A stretch of 64,000 bases of DNA from Rhodobacterales bacterium. Its GTDB lineage: Bacteria > Pseudomonadota > Alphaproteobacteria > Rhodobacterales > Rhodobacteraceae. The DNA lies in the NCBI GenBank assembly GCA_025362795.1, contig JANYFE010000071.1, forward strand, positions 1 through 64,000, read 5' to 3'. Below the pieces are notes generated by a model. That model saw only the letters and a program-made list of their open reading frames with translations. It made no database searches and was not told the DNA's origin. Positions 61,202 through 64,000 of this stretch are shown here, piece by piece. How positions within the stretch are numbered: position 1 is the stretch's first letter; each line of letters begins with the position of its first letter. A program made the position numbers and the translations under genes.

Positions 61202-63553
61202 ATGCGGTTGAATTTGCCCATAGAAGACGTGTTGCCTGCCTTACGCGCTGCGATTGCGGCGCGGGGGATGGCGGTGTTGCAGGCACCGCCGGGGGCGGGC
61301 AAGACGACGCGAGTGCCGCTGGATTTGCTAGAGTCCGGGTTAATCCGGGGGCGGATCGTGATGCTGGAACCGCGCAGGCTGGCGGCGCGGGCGGCGGCGG
61401 AGCGGATGGCGGAGGTGCTGGGGGAGAAGGTCGGCGCGACCGTCGGCTACCGGGTGCGGGGCGAGTCTCGCGTGGGGCCTTTGACGCGGGTTGAGGTTGT
61501 GACGGAGGGCATCCTGACCCGGATGATCCAGGGCGATCCGGGGCTTTCCGGCGTCGGCTGTGTCATCTTTGACGAGTTCCACGAACGCAGCCTGAACGCC
61601 GATCTGGGGCTGGCGCTGTGTCTGGAGGTGCGGGGGGCGTTGCGCGAGGATCTGGTGCTGGTGGTGATGTCGGCAACTTTGGATGCAGCACCGGTGGCGG
61701 CGCTGATCGGGGCGGAGGTGGTCACGTCAATGGGGCGGGCGTTTGCGGTCGAGACGCGGTGGCTGGCGCGGCCTTCGGATGCCCGGTTCGAGGTGGCGAT
61801 GGCGGGGTTGATCCGGGCTGCGCTGGAAGAGGTGCCGGAGGGCGGGTTGCTGGCGTTTTTGCCGGGGGAAGGGGAAATCCGGCGGGTTTTGGCGATGCTA
61901 TCGGGGCTGGAGGGCTGTGTGGTGCTGCCTTTGTATGGCGCGATGGAGTTTGCGGCGCAGCGGGCGGCTTTGGGGCCGGTTGCGGGGCGGCGGGTGGTGC
62001 TGGCAACCTCGATTGCCGAGACGTCTTTGACGCTGCCGGATATTACCGTCGTCGTGGATGGCGGGCGGGCGCGGCGGGCGCGGTTTGATGCGGCGTCGGG
62101 AATGTCGCGGCTGGTGACGGAGCGGGTGACGAAGGCGGAGGCCGAGCAGCGGCGCGGGCGGGCGGGGCGGGTAGCCGAGGGCGTCTGTTACCGGATGTGG
62201 ACCAAGGGCGAGGAAGGCGGGATGGTTGCGTTTCCGCCTGCCGAGATCGAGGCCGGGGATTTGACCGGGCTGGCGCTGGAACTGGCGCTGTGGGGGTCAT
62301 CGGAACTGGCGTTTGTGACGCCGCCGCCTGCGGGGCCATTGGCGGAGGCGCGGTTGTTGCTGGAGCGGTTGGGGGCGTTGGCCGGGGGGCGGATTACCGA
62401 ACATGGGCGGGCGCTGGCGGCTTTGCCGCTGCATCCAAGGTTGGCGCATATGCTGGTGGTTGCCGGGAGTGGGGGGGCTTTGGTCGCGGCATTGCTGGCG
62501 GAGCGGGATGTGTTGCGGGGGGAGGCTCCGGATCTTGCGCTGCGGGTGGCGGCGGTGCGGGAGGGGACGGGCGACCGGGCGGTCGTCGAACGGGTGAAGG
62601 TGGAGGCGCGGCGGTTGGCGCGGCTTGTGCCTGAGCGGGAGGCGCGGAGTTTGGGGGAGATGGCGGCGCTGGCTTATCCGGACCGGATCGGGTTGGCGCG
62701 CGGGGCTGGCGGGCGGTTTCTGCTGTCGGGGGGCAAGGGGGCGGTGGTGGCGGGGCCGCTGGCATCGGCGCGGCTGATCGTGGCGTTGGATCTGGACGGC
62801 GATGCGCGGGAGGCGGCGGTGCGGCAGGCCGTTGAGTTGAGTGAGGCGGAGTTGCGGGGGTTGTACCCTGTGGAATGGCGCGAGGTTTGCGAGTGGTCGC
62901 GGCGGGAGGGGCGGGTTGTGGCGCGGCGGCAGGAGTGTTTCGGGGCGCTGGTGCTGGGGGAGCGGGTTTGGGATGCGCCTGTAGAGCGGGTGGCTTTGGC
63001 GGCGTTTGAGGGGATGCGGGACTTGGGGCTGCCTTGGACTGCGGCGGCAAGGCGGCTGCGGGCGCGGATGGGGTTGTTGGGGATGGATGTGTCGGAGGGG
63101 GTTTTATTGGCGGATCCTGGGTGGGTGCTGCCCTGGCTCGCGCGGGTGCGGACGGAGGCGGATATTCGCGGGCTGGATTTGAGCGAGGCGTTGCTGGGGA
63201 TGCTTTCGTGGGACCAGAAGGCGGAGTTGGACCGGGTGGTGCCGTCGCATTTTGTGACTCCGCTGGGGCGGCGGGTGGCGATTGACTATGATGGGGTGCC
63301 CTCGGTCGAGGTAAGGGTGCAGGAGATGTTCGGGGTTTCGGTGCATCCTTTGGTAGGGGGCGCGCCGCTGCGGGTGACGCTGCTGTCGCCGGGGGGGAAG
63401 CCTTTGCAGGTGACGCAGGATGTGCCGGGGTTCTGGCGGACGTCGTATCTGGATGTCAGGAAGGACATGCGGGGCGCGTATCCGAGGCACCCGTGGCCGG
63501 AGGAGCCTTGGGCCGCGGAGCCTACGGTACGGGCGAAGCCGAGGGGGACGTGA
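61202..63553 (+). CDS. hrpB: ATP-dependent helicase HrpB
   Basis: LQAPPGAGKTTRVPLDLL; FDEFHERSLNADLGLAL; ATSIAETSLTLPDITVVVDGG; QRRGRAGRVAEGVCYRMW. Confidence 0.95.
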   Translation: MRLNLPIEDVLPALRAAIAARGMAVLQAPPGAGKTTRVPLDLLESGLIRGRIVMLEPRRLAARAAAERMAEVLGEKVGATVGYRVRGESRVGPLTRVEVVTEGILTRMIQGDPGLSGVGCVIFDEFHERSLNADLGLALCLEVRGALREDLVLVVMSATLDAAPVAALIGAEVVTSMGRAFAVETRWLARPSDARFEVAMAGLIRAALEEVPEGGLLAFLPGEGEIRRVLAMLSGLEGCVVLPLYGAMEFAAQRAALGPVAGRRVVLATSIAETSLTLPDITVVVDGGRARRARFDAASGMSRLVTERVTKAEAEQRRGRAGRVAEGVCYRMWTKGEEGGMVAFPPAEIEAGDLTGLALELALWGSSELAFVTPPPAGPLAEARLLLERLGALAGGRITEHGRALAALPLHPRLAHMLVVAGSGGALVAALLAERDVLRGEAPDLALRVAAVREGTGDRAVVERVKVEARRLARLVPEREARSLGEMAALAYPDRIGLARGAGGRFLLSGGKGAVVAGPLASARLIVALDLDGDAREAAVRQAVELSEAELRGLYPVEWREVCEWSRREGRVVARRQECFGALVLGERVWDAPVERVALAAFEGMRDLGLPWTAAARRLRARMGLLGMDVSEGVLLADPGWVLPWLARVRTEADIRGLDLSEALLGMLSWDQKAELDRVVPSHFVTPLGRRVAIDYDGVPSVEVRVQEMFGVSVHPLVGGAPLRVTLLSPGGKPLQVTQDVPGFWRTSYLDVRKDMRGAYPRHPWPEEPWAAEPTVRAKPRGT

Positions 63554-63620
63554 GGGGGACCCCGGCTGGTCTGTTGCCAAGAACGGGATGGCGTTTGGTG
63601 GAACCGGATCGTCCCTTGTC

Positions 63621-63890
63621 TGGCAGGCTCCATCGAGCCTGCCACAGAGCCACCTCTCCGCCTGACCCCCGGTGGCCCAAAGCCACCGGGCAGCGCCCGA
63701 CCCGCCCCCGGCGGGCGCTTCGCTCCCGCCGGGTCGTGCGCTGCCCTCTGACTGTACTTGCGGAACCGGTCGCGTGGCCATGTGGCACTGTGAGCGGGGC
63801 CGATCTTCCCCCGGAAGATCGACTTGTTCCGCTCAGCCCAAGGCGGGTTGGGGGTGGCAAGCTGGCAGGCCTTGTGAGCGATCCTCGCTC
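63621..63890. repeat. Cluster of five perfect inverted repeats in an intergenic region
   Basis: TGGCAGGCTC/GAGCCTGCCA; CCCGGTGGC/GCCACCGGG; CCCGGCGGG/CCCGCCGGG; TGAGCGG..CGATCTTCC/GGAAGATCG..CCGCTCA; GAGCGA/TCGCTC. Confidence 0.85.
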
Positions 63891-64000
63891 CGGACACGGC
63901 GCCCGTGACCCAACGGCATGGACCTTCCCCCTTGCCCCCCTCCCCTCCCCCATTGCACTCTCGCTTCCAACCTCGGAGGCACACCCATGTATCCCCATCT

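Noticed and set aside
63986-64000. Possible gene start MYPHL...
   Set aside because: ATG with GGAGG-like upstream sequence, but only five codons are in the window; cannot be assigned.

Overview
GC-rich alphaproteobacterial chromosome segment; gene content and codon style look like Rhodobacterales. It is mostly housekeeping: leuA with a leucine leader peptide, mreBCD-mrdA-rodA, ghrA, dgkA, rpmG, rnpB, gatCA, tadA, an RluB-type pseudouridine synthase, purC, dtd, uvrB, lepA, rpmB, hrpB and tRNA-Arg(UCU). Less ordinary parts: (i) a clpS-like gene interrupted at the left edge by what looks like an IS3-family end; (ii) a decayed sugar-ABC/LacI locus with in-frame nonsense codons at 14.9-16.7 kb; (iii) a compact XpaC-TelA-DUF2927-SPFH/GYF-zinc-ribbon membrane-stress-like operon at 30.1-35.5 kb, headed by a translationally coupled 27-aa membrane peptide; (iv) two intergenic copies of a ~41-bp element with four GTCTT/A blocks at exact 11-bp spacing (27.76 and 53.88 kb), one beside a perfect TTAA-N7-TTAA CtrA-type box and the other in front of a long hairpin with no gene; (v) a small toxin-antitoxin/HEPN-like island at 54-55.9 kb; (vi) a cluster of perfect hairpins at 63.6-63.9 kb. 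All family calls come from reading the translations; no database search was run.
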